Positions 46,561 to 58,637 of a stretch of 64,000 nt of DNA are shown piece by piece. Numbering within the stretch: position 1 is the first letter of the stretch; the number at the start of each line of letters is the position of its first letter. Source of the DNA: Paracamarosporium sp. OC-R06-R3 (Eukaryota > Ascomycota > Dothideomycetes > Pleosporales > Didymosphaeriaceae). The stretch covers positions 112,233 through 176,232 of the forward strand of contig JACVRA010000349.1 in the NCBI GenBank assembly GCA_019828545.1, written 5' to 3'. Made by a program: the position numbers and the translations under genes. The notes beneath the pieces are model-generated. The model did not search any database, was not told where the DNA came from, and saw nothing but the letters and a program-made list of their open reading frames with translations.

Positions 46561-48126
46561 TCCCACAAGCACGCATACTGTTGTTCGTTGTAGAAGATAG
46601 ATAGGCTAAGCTAACATGCTTACGCTCACACTCATGCTCACGCTCACAATCGCGCCCAGAACCAAGTCGTAAACAAGCCTTGAGTAGACACTGTAAACGA
46701 ACACATAAACACAAAGTAGAAATAAACAAGCACTCATGACAAGCGCAATGAATCGCATACATGAAATGAATCACACCACAGCACAACATCACGCATCGAC
46801 CCAAAAGAAGCCATTAACGAGTATCGACGCATCCAGCGCCCCAACGGACCAGCCAGCCAGCCTCTCGCGGCGCGACAAGGCACGGCCATGGTATCATTGC
46901 ATTCCATCTAGCTATCGCCTATGCCGTCCATTTTGCCCTCCCCATGCATTCGTTCCAGCCAGCCAGCTCGTGGACCCCTACCTGCCTCGCAGCTTTCAAT
47001 AAAGAGAAGAAAAGAAAAGAAGAGAAATAAGGTAAAAGGTAAAAGACCCCATCAAGGAAGCCACCGCCGAAATTAGTCCAGCCAGAAGAAGAAGAAGGTA
47101 GAAAAAAAAAACAGGGAAAAAACAACATGTCGCTCAAAGACAGATATGCGCGCTAGGTTCGACAGACAGACAAGCAGACAGACTTTGAACAAATGAGAAA
47201 AAAAGGCGCAAGTAGATGCCACCGAGCCAAGGATGTCACGGCGGCACAACCGAACATGCGCTCGCAGCATGCAGCGCCGCGCTACGCCGCTAACAAAGGA
47301 GATAAACGCAAGCGAGAAAAAGAAAATTACCAGCAAAAGGAAAATCCCTCCCTAGCTCACGAAGCGCTGCTTCCGTGCTGTACTGAGCGGTACGGTAGGA
47401 TGGTATCAAGCGAGCGAGCAACGAAGCTCTGAAACATGACGTGTTTGTTTCCCGGTCCGGTCTATGCAATATTTGTCCCAATCCCAATGATCCCAAATGA
47501 TGATAATGTCTGTATCCCATCCCGATAAGTGACGCCGAAAAAGTCAAATTTTGTGGTAGTGGTCAAGGAAAGGAAATGAATTGCAACGTTTAGTGGAGAA
47601 ACGTGGGGTATAATGTGCGGAGACACCGAATATTGATGTGTATGAATGTGTGGGTGTGGCAAAGGAAAGGATCCGTCTGTCGGTACTCCGCAGATGCGTT
47701 GGACAATGCAGGGAGAGGAAGTGCGGGCCAGGGGGGAGTTGATCGTACGACCAACAAATTTGCTTGTTGTGCCGGTGCGCCGGGGTGTTGCTTGTGACGT
47801 GGTGACTTCTGCGCGCTCCCGCAGCTTGAATGGCTGCATCGCACGTGTCGTGTCCGAATCGAGTATGCGGGTCGAAGCCGCCCGTCCCGCATTGCGCGCA
47901 TATTACCCCAACAACAGGAAACCAATCCGCAACGACAACGGGACCCAGCCGAGGGATCCTGAACCCAAGCAGAACCAACTCACCTGGGAAGGTGGCGGAC
48001 GGATCGTAAATATAATATAACACAAGAAAGGGAACCCTTGCTCCAAGACGCGGGCGATAGTAACGAAGGTATGCGTTGAGCGTTAATCAGAGGGTCGGGT
48101 GATAGAGTGACATCCACACATCTCGG
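46561..48126. other. Intergenic, likely 3' region of plc1
   Basis: A-rich and repeat-like around 46.99-47.12 kb (AAGAGAAGAAAAG.., AGAAGAAGAAGG). No supportable gene. Confidence 0.45.
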
Positions 48127-51100
48127 CTATCTGTCGAAAGTGCTGCTGCGACTGATGACGTCCCAATCCTGTTCTTTCCATTCGCCGTTGATCCTCTCTT
48201 CTTTGCGCTTCCTGCGCTCACTGGGAGCTCGGATCAAGCGCTTGAATATATTACTGCTGTTGGACCTGGAGTTGAGCAGTTCGGGCGGCGGGCTCATGGG
48301 CTCCACAGATGCCCGTCGCGAGCCATAGCCAGCCATGGCAGACATGGACGATGCTTGGACAATGTCCTGTTTCTTGATCTTGCAGAACAGTCTAGAGAAC
48401 AGGTACTGCTCTCCGTTGCTGTCGAACAAGGGAATGTGACGGTAGCCTTGCTGAACGGCATTCAATTTAGCCGTGAACTGTGCTAGGGGTGCACTCTCCG
48501 GCTTTCCCTCGATGGTATTCCATACCGTCCAGCGGACAAAGACCAGATCAGGGTATCGAGTTGTGACTGTCATTTCAATTTCGTCTTTAAATTCGGGGTT
48601 GTATCCGTTTCCTGGGACCGTGCGTGTTCTCTTCTTGAGTGGTTGGCCAATGCCCGAGTATCCGTCCTTGTGGGTCGAGACATCCTGGCCGCCTATGCCG
48701 AACGCATTGGGGCCGGCATCTTCGGCACAGTACATTTCAAATTGGACAAATGGACTGATCGGAGCATCCGTTTTCGGTCGTGGAAGCTGCTGCGCAGAGA
48801 TGATCTGCACAGTGAATTTGACTTCCATCTTCGGCGCTCGTCGCGGACCAACCACAGGCGTTTGGTCGTGATGGCGGAGCTCTGCAGGCTTCAGCACGTA
48901 GCCGCTTCGGTCGTTGCCACCGGCGAACATGGCTTCGTTGAGTTGTTGCCCCAGATCATACGTTTGCCAGTTGGTGGCGGCCATCTGAACGCCGCGGCGC
49001 CAGAACCGGAGCGGATCGAAGTTGTTTGACATGATGCGATGACCACTGGGGTATACGCGCATCAGGCACGACATGTTATGTTCCTCGAGACGCTGTTTTT
49101 CGCGTGCACCCGGCTTGGTGAGCTTGTCGAAAACACGTTCGTTGAAAGAAATGACATGGTTGGGAGTCTCGGCCTCCACTGCATCAAAGTCGGTAAACTT
49201 GATGCCCCGAGTGTAGACGCCTAGGCGGCCCAACACATCGGTAATGTTGCTTGTCTTTGACTTCTTAGATTTCTTCTTTTCTTGATCTTCGGCAGCAGTA
49301 GCGTGTGGGCTATCGCTGTCATCGGCGGAGCTGATCAGTGATGGTGTGGGAATGTATGTGGTCGACGTGGCCGAAGTACGAGGGGATGCCCAGAAGGCAT
49401 TCGCACGTTCTGGGGGACTCAAGGAATGAGGACTTGAGACAAGCGGCGAATTTGGGATGAGGTTGTCGTTCAGCTGCACGGGGCGAGACCAAGGCGAGCT
49501 GAAGCTGCGTTCGCGTTTGCGCGCCGTCAACTCGTGGGCAAGCGCTTTCGTATCAAGTTCCTCGGGAGGGCCTTTGACCTTGATGAGAATCTTGCCTTTG
49601 AGCTCCTCGGGTGAGGGCAGCTGGTAGCCGTCTGTCAATGGCTGAACCACAAGCTTCTCGCCAAACTCCTCAAGCATGGTCTTGACCATGATGTTCTGCT
49701 GGTCAGGCGAACAATGGACCTCGAGAGACAGGATCAGAGGATATTGGGATTCCACAAAGGCGTATTTATCGATGACTTTGATTGCGTCGAGGAAGGTGAT
49801 GCTTTTGGTGAGTGTTCGTCCGTGCGTGACGATGGGTTTACCGTCGTTACCATCCCAGCAGTCGATCTCCAGACAACGGCAACCTTTCTGAAGCGCCGTG
49901 ATGTAAGCTTCGGTGCTCGATGTTCCCTTTACTTGTGGACCAAGGAGGTAGGTGTTGTGGGAACTTGAGATGAAGTATTCGTTGAGAGGACGGTCGAGCT
50001 TCGAAGTGGTATTGTTTGGCTTGAAGATGGAATTGTATGCATCGGAGGTGAGGAAGGTTTGGAACGCAGGGAAGTTCATCATCGGGGGAAGCGGGATCTC
50101 GCCACCTTCTGGAGGCGTCGATCTTGACTTGGTGGCACCGGCCAGTTTCTCGAAGATGGAGGTCCAGTGTTCAACATCGGCGCTCACATCGATGCCTTGT
50201 TCCCGCTGGAGGAACTCGAAGAAGGTATGCTGGTCCATGCCCGAATGTGGCGCAGGCGTGAACTGCTTGTAAATTTGTTTGATGTCCTTTCTCTTCCTCA
50301 ACCGTCGTACAAAACGCAGAAACTCTTCCTGGTTGAGGCTGTTGGTGTGATCTCTGTCGGCTTCGACAAAGTGTAAGTGAAGTGTCTCAGGGGAACAATT
50401 GATGTGCAGGCTCCGACAGAGCTCGATGATACCCTGTAGATCCATCGTCTCCTCCTCTTGTAAATGACCTTTTCCGTTGAAACGCTTCTTCATCTGGCGA
50501 TCCCAGACGAGTCGGGCACTCTTCTCCGCAAAGCCCATGAGACTTGCCATCATATCGATGCGGTCGCGTGACACGGCGTTGAGGGTATCGGTCCACATGT
50601 TGAAAACGAACACGTCCGGTGCGACCAGATGCATCGTCTTTAGCTTACCCTTGGATCGGCTTGTGTCCGAGTATACAATAGTGAGCCAAAGGGGTTCGTA
50701 TCTCTCGTCGTAGCCCAGCTCTTCGCGGTAGTGCTTGGCGTCGGCTCCAGTGCGGAGGTCCTTCACGTCATCGATGTAGAAGAACTTCCAGGGCCGAGAC
50801 GAGTCCCAGAAGACCTTTGCAGAGTCCAAGTCGAGCCGCAGGATGATGTTCTTCTTGGCCTTCTTGGTGACCTTGACCAGCAGTGTACCTTGCTCGACTC
50901 GCGAGTTCCGCTTCGGCGCCGATACAGTGGTAGAAGGAATGGAGCTGACCATGGATCTGCTGGAAGCGATGCCGAGGGCATCGACGAGCGGGTCGCCGTC
51001 CACGTCGACGGCGATTTCTGCGTCTTCTTCGTCCAGGTAGGTCATGTCGACATCGGAGAGCTCCATGGCACCCTCAACGGCGGTCCTGCTGTCACTCCGG

Positions 51101-51507
51101 CGGCGCATGATGACGGGACCGGAGCTCTTCTCGCGCTGGGCGGCAGAGCCATTGCGTCGGAATTTGGTGGGTAAAACCTGGGCGCCGCGACTGACTCTTC
51201 GTATTAAGCCGGGACCCCTGCTCAGAGCCTCAGCCATGGCAGAAGGGGACGAAGTGGGCGGGGTGCTCATGGGCGGCTGGAGGATGGAGTCGGGCAGCAT
51301 GTACGAGGGCACGGCGGGCAAGGAGCAGCTCGTGAGAGGGACCATGCCCTCGGGGGTGGACGAGAGGCTGCCATTGCGACCGAGGTGGGAGGAAGTGCTG
51401 GCGGGGCTGCCGCGGGCAGAGGGAATGGTGATTGCGCGCGCAAAGGACGGCTGGGGCGAGGGTAACCGCGGGCGGTGGGCCTTGAGGTCTCCGTTGCGGA
51501 GAGACAT
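48127..51507 (-). CDS. plc1: Phosphoinositide-specific phospholipase C (Plc1)
   Basis: Single exon, 1126 aa, ATG at 51507. Order: 200-residue Ser/Pro-rich tail; PH domain about 205-315; EF-hand pair about 335-430, with a Ca-loop-like DRDHTNSLNQEEF at 384-396; catalytic X box about 505-655 with PLNEYFISSSHNTYLLG (His517) and CLEIDCWDG..VTHGRT (Glu547, Asp549, His562); a charged linker about 655-785; Y box with MSCLMRVYPSGHRIMSNNFD PLRFW and NWQTYDLGQQLNEAMF; and a C2 domain about 920-1060 (KFTVQIISAQQLPRPK..). It is the delta-type domain plan of fungal Plc1. It hydrolyses PI(4,5)P2 to IP3 and diacylglycerol at membranes, Ca2+-activated, upstream of calcineurin and cell-wall signalling. All catalytic residues expected are present. 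Confidence 0.97.
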   Translation of the reverse strand: MSLRNGDLKAHRPRLPSPQPSFARAITIPSARGSPASTSSHLGRNGSLSSTPEGMVPLTSCSLPAVPSYMLPDSILQPPMSTPPTSSPSAMAEALSRGPGLIRRVSRGAQVLPTKFRRNGSAAQREKSSGPVIMRRRSDSRTAVEGAMELSDVDMTYLDEEDAEIAVDVDGDPLVDALGIASSRSMVSSIPSTTVSAPKRNSRVEQGTLLVKVTKKAKKNIILRLDLDSAKVFWDSSRPWKFFYIDDVKDLRTGADAKHYREELGYDERYEPLWLTIVYSDTSRSKGKLKTMHLVAPDVFVFNMWTDTLNAVSRDRIDMMASLMGFAEKSARLVWDRQMKKRFNGKGHLQEEETMDLQGIIELCRSLHINCSPETLHLHFVEADRDHTNSLNQEEFLRFVRRLRKRKDIKQIYKQFTPAPHSGMDQHTFFEFLQREQGIDVSADVEHWTSIFEKLAGATKSRSTPPEGGEIPLPPMMNFPAFQTFLTSDAYNSIFKPNNTTSKLDRPLNEYFISSSHNTYLLGPQVKGTSSTEAYITALQKGCRCLEIDCWDGNDGKPIVTHGRTLTKSITFLDAIKVIDKYAFVESQYPLILSLEVHCSPDQQNIMVKTMLEEFGEKLVVQPLTDGYQLPSPEELKGKILIKVKGPPEELDTKALAHELTARKRERSFSSPWSRPVQLNDNLIPNSPLVSSPHSLSPPERANAFWASPRTSATSTTYIPTPSLISSADDSDSPHATAAEDQEKKKSKKSKTSNITDVLGRLGVYTRGIKFTDFDAVEAETPNHVISFNERVFDKLTKPGAREKQRLEEHNMSCLMRVYPSGHRIMSNNFDPLRFWRRGVQMAATNWQTYDLGQQLNEAMFAGGNDRSGYVLKPAELRHHDQTPVVGPRRAPKMEVKFTVQIISAQQLPRPKTDAPISPFVQFEMYCAEDAGPNAFGIGGQDVSTHKDGYSGIGQPLKKRTRTVPGNGYNPEFKDEIEMTVTTRYPDLVFVRWTVWNTIEGKPESAPLAQFTAKLNAVQQGYRHIPLFDSNGEQYLFSRLFCKIKKQDIVQASSMSAMAGYGSRRASVEPMSPPPELLNSRSNSSNIFKRLIRAPSERRKRKEERINGEWKEQDWDVISRSSTFDR

Positions 51508-53851
51508 GGCGTGGTGGTGTGCGTGTGTGCAAGTGAGTATGGCGGAACAAGGCGCGGGCTAGTGCGTCGGCATGCTGGTGGACAGCGGAAGGAGCGTTCT
51601 GGCGGGCGCGCCCACGGCGGAGTCGACGATGTTATAGACGGGCGGCAGTGAAGGTGCGCGTCACCAATCGAGCATGGCGCGCGGGCGGGAGGGATCGTGT
51701 CGCGCTGGGCCTGTCGGGGCCGCGATGGGCGATGGGCGATGCACGACGCACGACGCACGACGACGCGGTGCGATGCTGGTCAGCTGCGAAGGGCTTTCGT
51801 GCAGGTGCGCTGCATGCAGGCGAGGGCAGGCCGCAGGAGCACGAGCAGGGGGCCGGCGGGGCGTTCGCAGGTTGCAGGTTGCAGGCTGCAGGTTACGGCG
51901 TGGTCGTGGCCGTGGGGGGCGAGTGTGCGGGCGGGCTGATGCTGCAGGCGGGCGTATGGAGGAGGATCGAGGATTGACGGCGATGCTGGCAGGCGGTTGC
52001 GAAATGGCTGCCAGGCCCAACGCTGCCGGAGCTACCAGATGGCAGCGGGGGCCGTGCAACGACTTTTCCAACGGCCGCGCACGCTACACCGCGCTGGGGG
52101 CTAGGGCGTGGGCGCTGCTGTGCCGCACGCAATTCCACGGGCGCCGCGTCGCAGCGTTCCCCTGGGCCAGCAGCGCGTAGTGGCCTGACGGCGCTGCCGG
52201 ATCGTGCGGCTGCGTGCTGGCTCGCTGCCCATCCCAAGCCCGCTCGTCCCGCCCCGCTTTGCTGGCTGGTGAAACGCCGCCTCTGCCATGACGTTGGGCT
52301 CAGCGACCCCGGCTCCGCTTTCACTCTGATGGGGGCGCCTGAAAATCTCCGCCTCGTCGTGGCCTCGTCCTCCCAAGCGACGCGGCCTCCCGGCTGCCTC
52401 GGGTGTGCCCTCGTGCGCCGCCCATTCGCCGCGCTGCCGCCAGCCGATCTGCGTCGCCAGCCGGGTTAATAATAGCCAGTTGCCGCATCCCAGCGCCGCG
52501 CTGACTGGGCCTGCGTGCCTCTGCTGGCCAGGGGCTTGCCGTTTACCCATCCACTGTTCCATGCCATGCTCACCGACACACGCCGCGGTACTTGGATTGG
52601 CGCCACACCCCTCGACGAGCCCACCAGCAACCCGGCCGCTGCGACGAGGTCAAGGTACGCTTCGTGGCTTCGCCGTCCTGCCACACGCACACGTGGCGCG
52701 GGCCCGTCGCATTGAAACATGTCGTGCCGACCGGCTGGTTCCCCCTGGCGCCGATCGCGCCCGCAAAGCCAGAGGCCCCGCCGCGTCACTCGCTGTGCTC
52801 TCGTTGCCAGGCCGCGCTGTTGGTGCTGCTTGCTGCCACAGGGCGCGCGTCGACGGTGCCGTGTTGCGCCGCTGCTCCGTATCCCGTCTGCGCATTGCGC
52901 TGCCATGCACGCCAGTCGCGTGACGGCGGCTTATTCCAAGCATCTTCTGGAAGGCCGGCATCTCCCTCGCAGGAGTACGACCCTAGCACCCACAAATCAT
53001 CATGCAGCCTCCCCACAACCAAGCCACTCTTGGGATCCCCCGGCCAGGTCACATGGCCAGCGGCGGTGTGATGATATCGTCTCCACTACTCGTTTCGCGT
53101 CCAATCGCTTCTCCCTATTCCCATCTTGCATCAATCCCCTTCATGCGTTGCTCCGAGTTGGGCTGCTTCCTGTTTCCCTTGCACACCGAGCGCGGTGTAG
53201 GTGCATCAGCTGAATGCATCTTAATCCCCGTGCGCCCAAGCCCATCCTGCCAAAGGCTGCCAGGCCGCCTGAGGAATGCAATGCTGAATCCTATCTTGGC
53301 TGGGCACGGGTTACCCAGCAATGTGTCACCTTGAGGCCTCCCGATATAGGGCTCGCACGTATCGCATCCTGCTCCGACGTCAAGCGAACACCCGAATGAC
53401 ATGCATGCCACGCATCAACACGCCTGCGGGAAACAATCAAAATTGCTGGCCTTCCCGAGGGATGACGGGAAAAGGGTCCAGGTGGCCCACGCATGAGCTT
53501 GCCTACCTCAACCTGCAGCGGTGAGCGTAGCACCGTGTCTGCACATCGAGCGATGATTCCAATCTCCTCAGAGGTACCAATCTTCACTCGCGACAAGTGT
53601 AACCCAATCAAATGGTCAGACGCACGGAACATTCTTCTCTTGCATACGAGCTCAGCTGATGCCGCTTGAGCTGTGAACACACTGCCACCAATCAAAATTC
53701 GACATTGCCAGTATAGACAAATTGATCCACTGCCTTTGCCCTCAAATTGGTTGTTGCTGAATAGAATACTGCAGACAATTCGCTTGAACCGACATGTTGC
53801 TGTGAGACGACTTCGCACCACTTCTTCTCCTCGCAGGAGAACCCTCAAGGT
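51508..53851. other. Intergenic: plc1 promoter and GC-rich sequence
   Basis: GC-rich up to about 53.0 kb, giving long chance frames on both strands. A repeat CAGGTTGCAGGTTGCAGGCTGCAGGTTACGG lies at about 51868-51898. No gene recognised. Confidence 0.5.
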
Positions 53852-56057
53852 TCAATTGTACCGGACGACGTTCAGATCGTCCTCTTCATCACTGCTTACC
53901 GGGATATCGTAAATAGACACGGGTTCCCTTCTGCTCGCCCGAGCAGGCCCGACACGCTTGTTCTTGCAGCGTTCCAGGCAGTCCAGGTCGACGCGCGATG
54001 CTCGTGCAAACTCACCGGAAATTTCTGAAAGGCCTGCATCACTGGCGCAGGACACGTTGTTTTGCATTGAGATGTGAGTCACCAATTGCAGTCCGAATTC
54101 GCTGGCCTCAGCCAGTGCTGTGTCTCCGCTCGCGTCCTTGCTCGACTCTTCGGCCTGACCACGACGGCTGAGTGGAGCTGTCGATGAGGTGATCAAGGGC
54201 AATATGGACCCTGAAGACGTTGCGAGTGGCGCACGGGTCGTTGCATTTTGTGCGCTGTCGCTTACGCATGGCCCAGGACCATAGAGCGGATCGAACGGTG
54301 TGGAATTAAGTGACACGACCACAGATGAATCAACTGGACCTGTCTGAATCTCAGGGACACAGTCTGCTGATTCGGCTCTGTCACTTCCGAACACAAGTTT
54401 TTGCCAGAACTTGTCGTCCTCGTTCTTTTGCTGCTTTGGGCGGCGTCCCAGTTCTTCGGCTCCCGTATGCGGCCGTTTTCGTAGCTCGTCCTCGTCGCTC
54501 TTTCGTGTGATGGATGGCATAGACGGAGAGACGCAGCTGGATGGATTTCCTAGCGTCAGAGCACCTTGAGTGGCTCGCTGCGACCATGGCGCAGACTCAA
54601 CACTTTGATGTTGGGGAGGCACTGACGGCCGATCATGTGCCCGATCGATTGCAGATGCATCGTCTGCTATCGAAAGGCTCGAGCTTTCTGCCAGAGTAGG
54701 AAGAAAAGCCCTCCAAGGACCATCGTCGATACTGCGAGAGAGTCTAGGTCCAGCACCGCCGGCCTCTACATCCATCTGCATTGCATTAGCGGTGTCGTGG
54801 TCATGATTCGAGTCACCGATCGTGTTGCCCGGTGACGCGTTATTCATCAACGCAGTTGCTGCAGATGCGGACGCCATATCAATAATGAGGCGCAACGGAC
54901 GGGCAATGCCTTCAATCTGCTGCGTAATACAGCCATCAGGGGCTTCGCCGTTTTGGTTTGAGCTTACATTATCTCCACAGAACAAGGTGTCGATGCTTCG
55001 ATCATTGGGCGATGTTTTGGGAGGTTCATTTCGACCGGCGCATACACTGGCTAAGAGACCGCCCCCGTGGTAGGGCTGCTGGCTCCGCAACATTACCCCC
55101 CGCGTTGAGGAACGAGGGCAGCGAGCGTGCGTCGGCGCCCCCACGAACCTACGAGCGTCCTGGATGGAGTGCTGCCCCGGCTCTGGGGCGACTACATGTA
55201 AACCTTCATTGTCCAGCAGCATGCTTTCGGACGAGGCGTCGTATGACGCGGCAACTAGCTGCGAATGCGAGGGTGCCTGCACAGATGTTCCGTTCGTCAA
55301 TGCGTCTGTACCGATACGAATTCTGATATCGTGGTTCTGAGGGGCGCCACCCGTATCCTGTCCAAGCTGTCGGCTGGTCTTAGTTTGGTGACGGCGCAGC
55401 ACGAGCCTGGAGTGGCCCTCGCGGCTGGTCAATGCGTTATGATGTTTGATCCTGGTGCGTTTGCCCTTCTTCTCCCGGTCTTCTGGTGCTTTGAAATTCA
55501 TCGCAGGAGGCTTCGGTCGCGCAAGGCCGGCCCAATCGCTCTGTCGTAGCAGCCTCCTTTTCCTCGCGTCAAGGAGATGCTCCGCGGGGCTGTCAGCGGC
55601 TGTTCTCTTATCCTGGGGGTAGCTGCCTGCGAAGGATATCAGCAGGCCGCATTACGAGGTGCGTCTGATCGGTGAGAAAGCGCGGTGCACGCTCACTATT
55701 CGTATCCCCGGAGGCTGCAGTGCCTGTTTGATCATGACTATGCAGAGGTCTCGTTCCAGTAACATCACGCGTCCCAGGCCTGCTCTGGCGGACTGTTGGA
55801 GGCCCTATACTTCTAGTGTGGCTCTGCGGAGTTGCATGCTGAGCCGTGTGCTGAGCCATGCGCGAGCTGAACGGTGGAAGCTGGCGGTCCAGGCCTGGTC
55901 CTTCATCACGGAAGAAGTCAGAGCGGAGGGAGGGGGTGTTTGCCACGGCGTGGTTCTGCAGCTGTAGTCGTGCCCGCGCAAAGTGTGCCTTCTGCTTCTG
56001 AACGATGCCCTTGTTTGCGTGCTTGGACCGCTGCAGCCTGCCGCCGGTCCAATTCAT
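53852..56057 (-). CDS. Conserved fungal protein of unknown function, probably nuclear
   Basis: Two exons on the minus strand, 55697..56057 and 53852..55626, around a 70-bp intron (GTGAGC, CTGCTGAT, CGCAG); 711 aa. The intron is inferred because it joins two frames in phase and assembles SPAEHLLDARKRRLLRQSDW AGLARPKPPAMNF, a block I associate with uncharacterised fungal proteins, together with the N-terminal MNWTGGRLQRSKHANKGIVQ KQKAHFARARLQLQ. The middle is Ser/Ala/Asp-rich and disordered, with basic patches (RKRPHTGAEELGRRPKQQK) that could be nuclear signals. It ends SIYDIPVSSDEEDDLNVV, an acidic Ser tail typical of CK2 sites. No known domain; I can give no function. A further 5' exon is possible because the frame stays open above 56057. 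Confidence 0.72.
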
Positions 56058-58637
56058 CCTCGATGCAGCTTGCCCTTGACGAGTACTGAGACGGCGACGT
56101 GGTTGTGGGAGAGGAGAGGGCCGGGCGGCATCCCAGGACACGCGCCGCTGGCTCCTGCCATGTCTGCCGTTGCGCGTGCCTTCCTCCTCAGAGGCGTCGC
56201 GCAACCAGACGTCAAGCGCCTCACTGGACTACATACGAACATCCGCCATCAAGGACAGTCCGCAATCTCGACGGCAGCCTGGCACCGTGCAGGGCAATAG
56301 CTCGGCGAGAAACTAGACATGCTTAGGACATGCTTTCCAGAGTGCTTTCCAGAGCCAGCAGTACCAACATCAACCAGAAGGCGTTGGGACGCCGTGCCTC
56401 TCCCCAGCCTCGACCCCAGAGTTGCACTTCTGGGGAAACACACCGCTTTTTGCGCCGGACCCGCCGTTTCCGTCCCCCAGAGCTGCCCAAGAAGCGCAGC
56501 GTCGTCTCAGCGACTCTGAGCGTCTCGCACTTTGGTGGGGATGTGGAGATAAAGTGGATAATCCTCAGTCCCTGCGCCGAACATCCGACTGATTCGCTTG
56601 GACATGTCAATCCGGGGAAGTCACCTACCTACATGGAGTAGCACCAACTGCGCCTTTATTGTCTCCTTCCTTGCTCGTCCTGTTTCATCCGGACGCGGAT
56701 ATACTCTCCCCACAACGCCGACCTGGGGCCGTCTCTTCGCCTCGTATGACTACACTTGGCCTTGGGCATTGTTGATCACCACCAACTTCGATATCAGGTG
56801 TATTGGCCGTCCAAACACTCCCTACCGAATGCCCCACCACCGAGCTGCTGCACAAGCGTCTTGAAAACATGGGTTTTGCATCCTAGAGCAACCCATGGTA
56901 CTAGGATGGGTGTTTCAAGATGCTTTGGAGGGTGTAAAAATGCCGATCACTACCCTGAGCGTAGTCGACTGCTGCATCGCCTTCCCCTCAGTCAACACAG
57001 GCGAACCGAGCGCATCGAGCGCGTCTCTCCCGGGTACGAATCTATGCCGACAAGTCTACGTAGCAGCAAACCCCCGAGATGGAGCCTTGGGCATCTACCG
57101 ACAGTCTTTAGTGCTCCGCTACACCGGTGTCCGACGAAGTAGAGTGCAACGTGGACGAGAGCGGCGGCATGAGGGGCTTGTGCCAGCAGCAACTGGTATG
57201 GCGCGTGGTTGGCCTGAGTGTACCGTGTTGATCACATACCGACAAACTTTGCGAATACAGAAAAATCCCGACTCATTGTTGTCAATGATCTGCACAACCA
57301 CCGCCTTTTTACAAGCTGCAGGTCGAGCGAGATTACTCTTCGCGACTGATTGGAGTTGCATTCGAGACGCCTGCTTGAGATAGCGTCCGCACAGAAGAGC
57401 TTGAGATAATGTACCAACATGTACGATGATGTCAACTGTGGGCACCCAGCTGCAGTCGCTGACCGTGCCGCAGCACGCAGAGCGTGTGTCGCAACTTTGT
57501 CGAGCAGATACTCGACGGCCAATATCGCGCAATTCGGCACTTAGGCAAACAGATTTCGCTAGAGTTGACTGTGGTACAAAATCGCGATCGCCTCCGAGTA
57601 CCTGATCTTCAGAGGATCTCAAGCCAAACGAGAAGCCGATCGGGCTTGCGGCTCATGCGGCTCAAACAACAAGACGGCCGTCAAGCAATTCTCAGCCTCA
57701 ACTCCCTGCTTCCGATGGGCGGTAAGGGCAGCGTAATGGCTTGGCGGGGACAAGAGTCCCGGATCTTTCTCGAGCAACGTCATGGAATAGGCAATCGAGC
57801 GCGCTGATCGGGGCTTTGGCGCTGGAGGATCCAACGCTGTTTGGAGTCCCTGGCGGTGTTCATTTGAGGGACAGCCTCCCGATAACAATTTTTCGCTAGC
57901 TGCTAGCCAATACTGGTTCTATGGCGTCATCGTACACCAACCTTCCCTCGCCCACGACCCATAATTCTTTCACGCGCGGCCGTCAACCACATGGAGCTGC
58001 GAGGGTTGCCCGTGCCCCGGTCGGCACGTACCTTCTGTTCTCGTCCCCCTTGGTTCTGGCTCAGTTCCGACGACTCTTAGCCTGCGATTACACCGGACTG
58101 GGGTCCACTTTGATTGCAACACCATTACAATGCCGCCAAATCAGAGGCGCGCATACGGCCACAGTGTCGCAGCCCATGCCTGAGTGAGCGTTGTCTGTGA
58201 AAAGCCCCGTTTTTCACCACGCCTACTCGCTGTCCGGTCAGCGAATGTTCACCGTGTCGGTCTGGGCTATGACGCAGGAAACTCCACAAATGCACAGTCG
58301 GTCGATAAGGCAACCGCAGCGTTGCCATCGATGGCGATGCGTGCCGTCACAAACAACGGTCTATGATCAGCCCTCCTGGCCCCAAAGACTCGGGTATAAA
58401 TCCCCTACCTCTTGCCACCAAGAACGAAAGCTCAACCCACAGACGTATCCGCAACAACCCACTTTTCCCGACGAGTTCGCCTGGAGTCCCCGCGCTCACC
58501 TCCGCACGTCCAAGCTATATATACTCGCTGCTTGTCCGGTTATCACTTATCTCTACATCTCCACACCTCCTCACCAAAGCTACATGCCATAGCTTTGCCT
58601 TGACACAACCGATTCTCATCACATCTTCCCGCCTATC
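56058..58637. other. Intergenic, no supportable gene
   Basis: Several frames of 60-160 codons, none with a recognisable motif or good start context. A CT-rich, TATA-bearing stretch near 58510-58630 would be the promoter of the HAD hydrolase gene. Confidence 0.5.
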
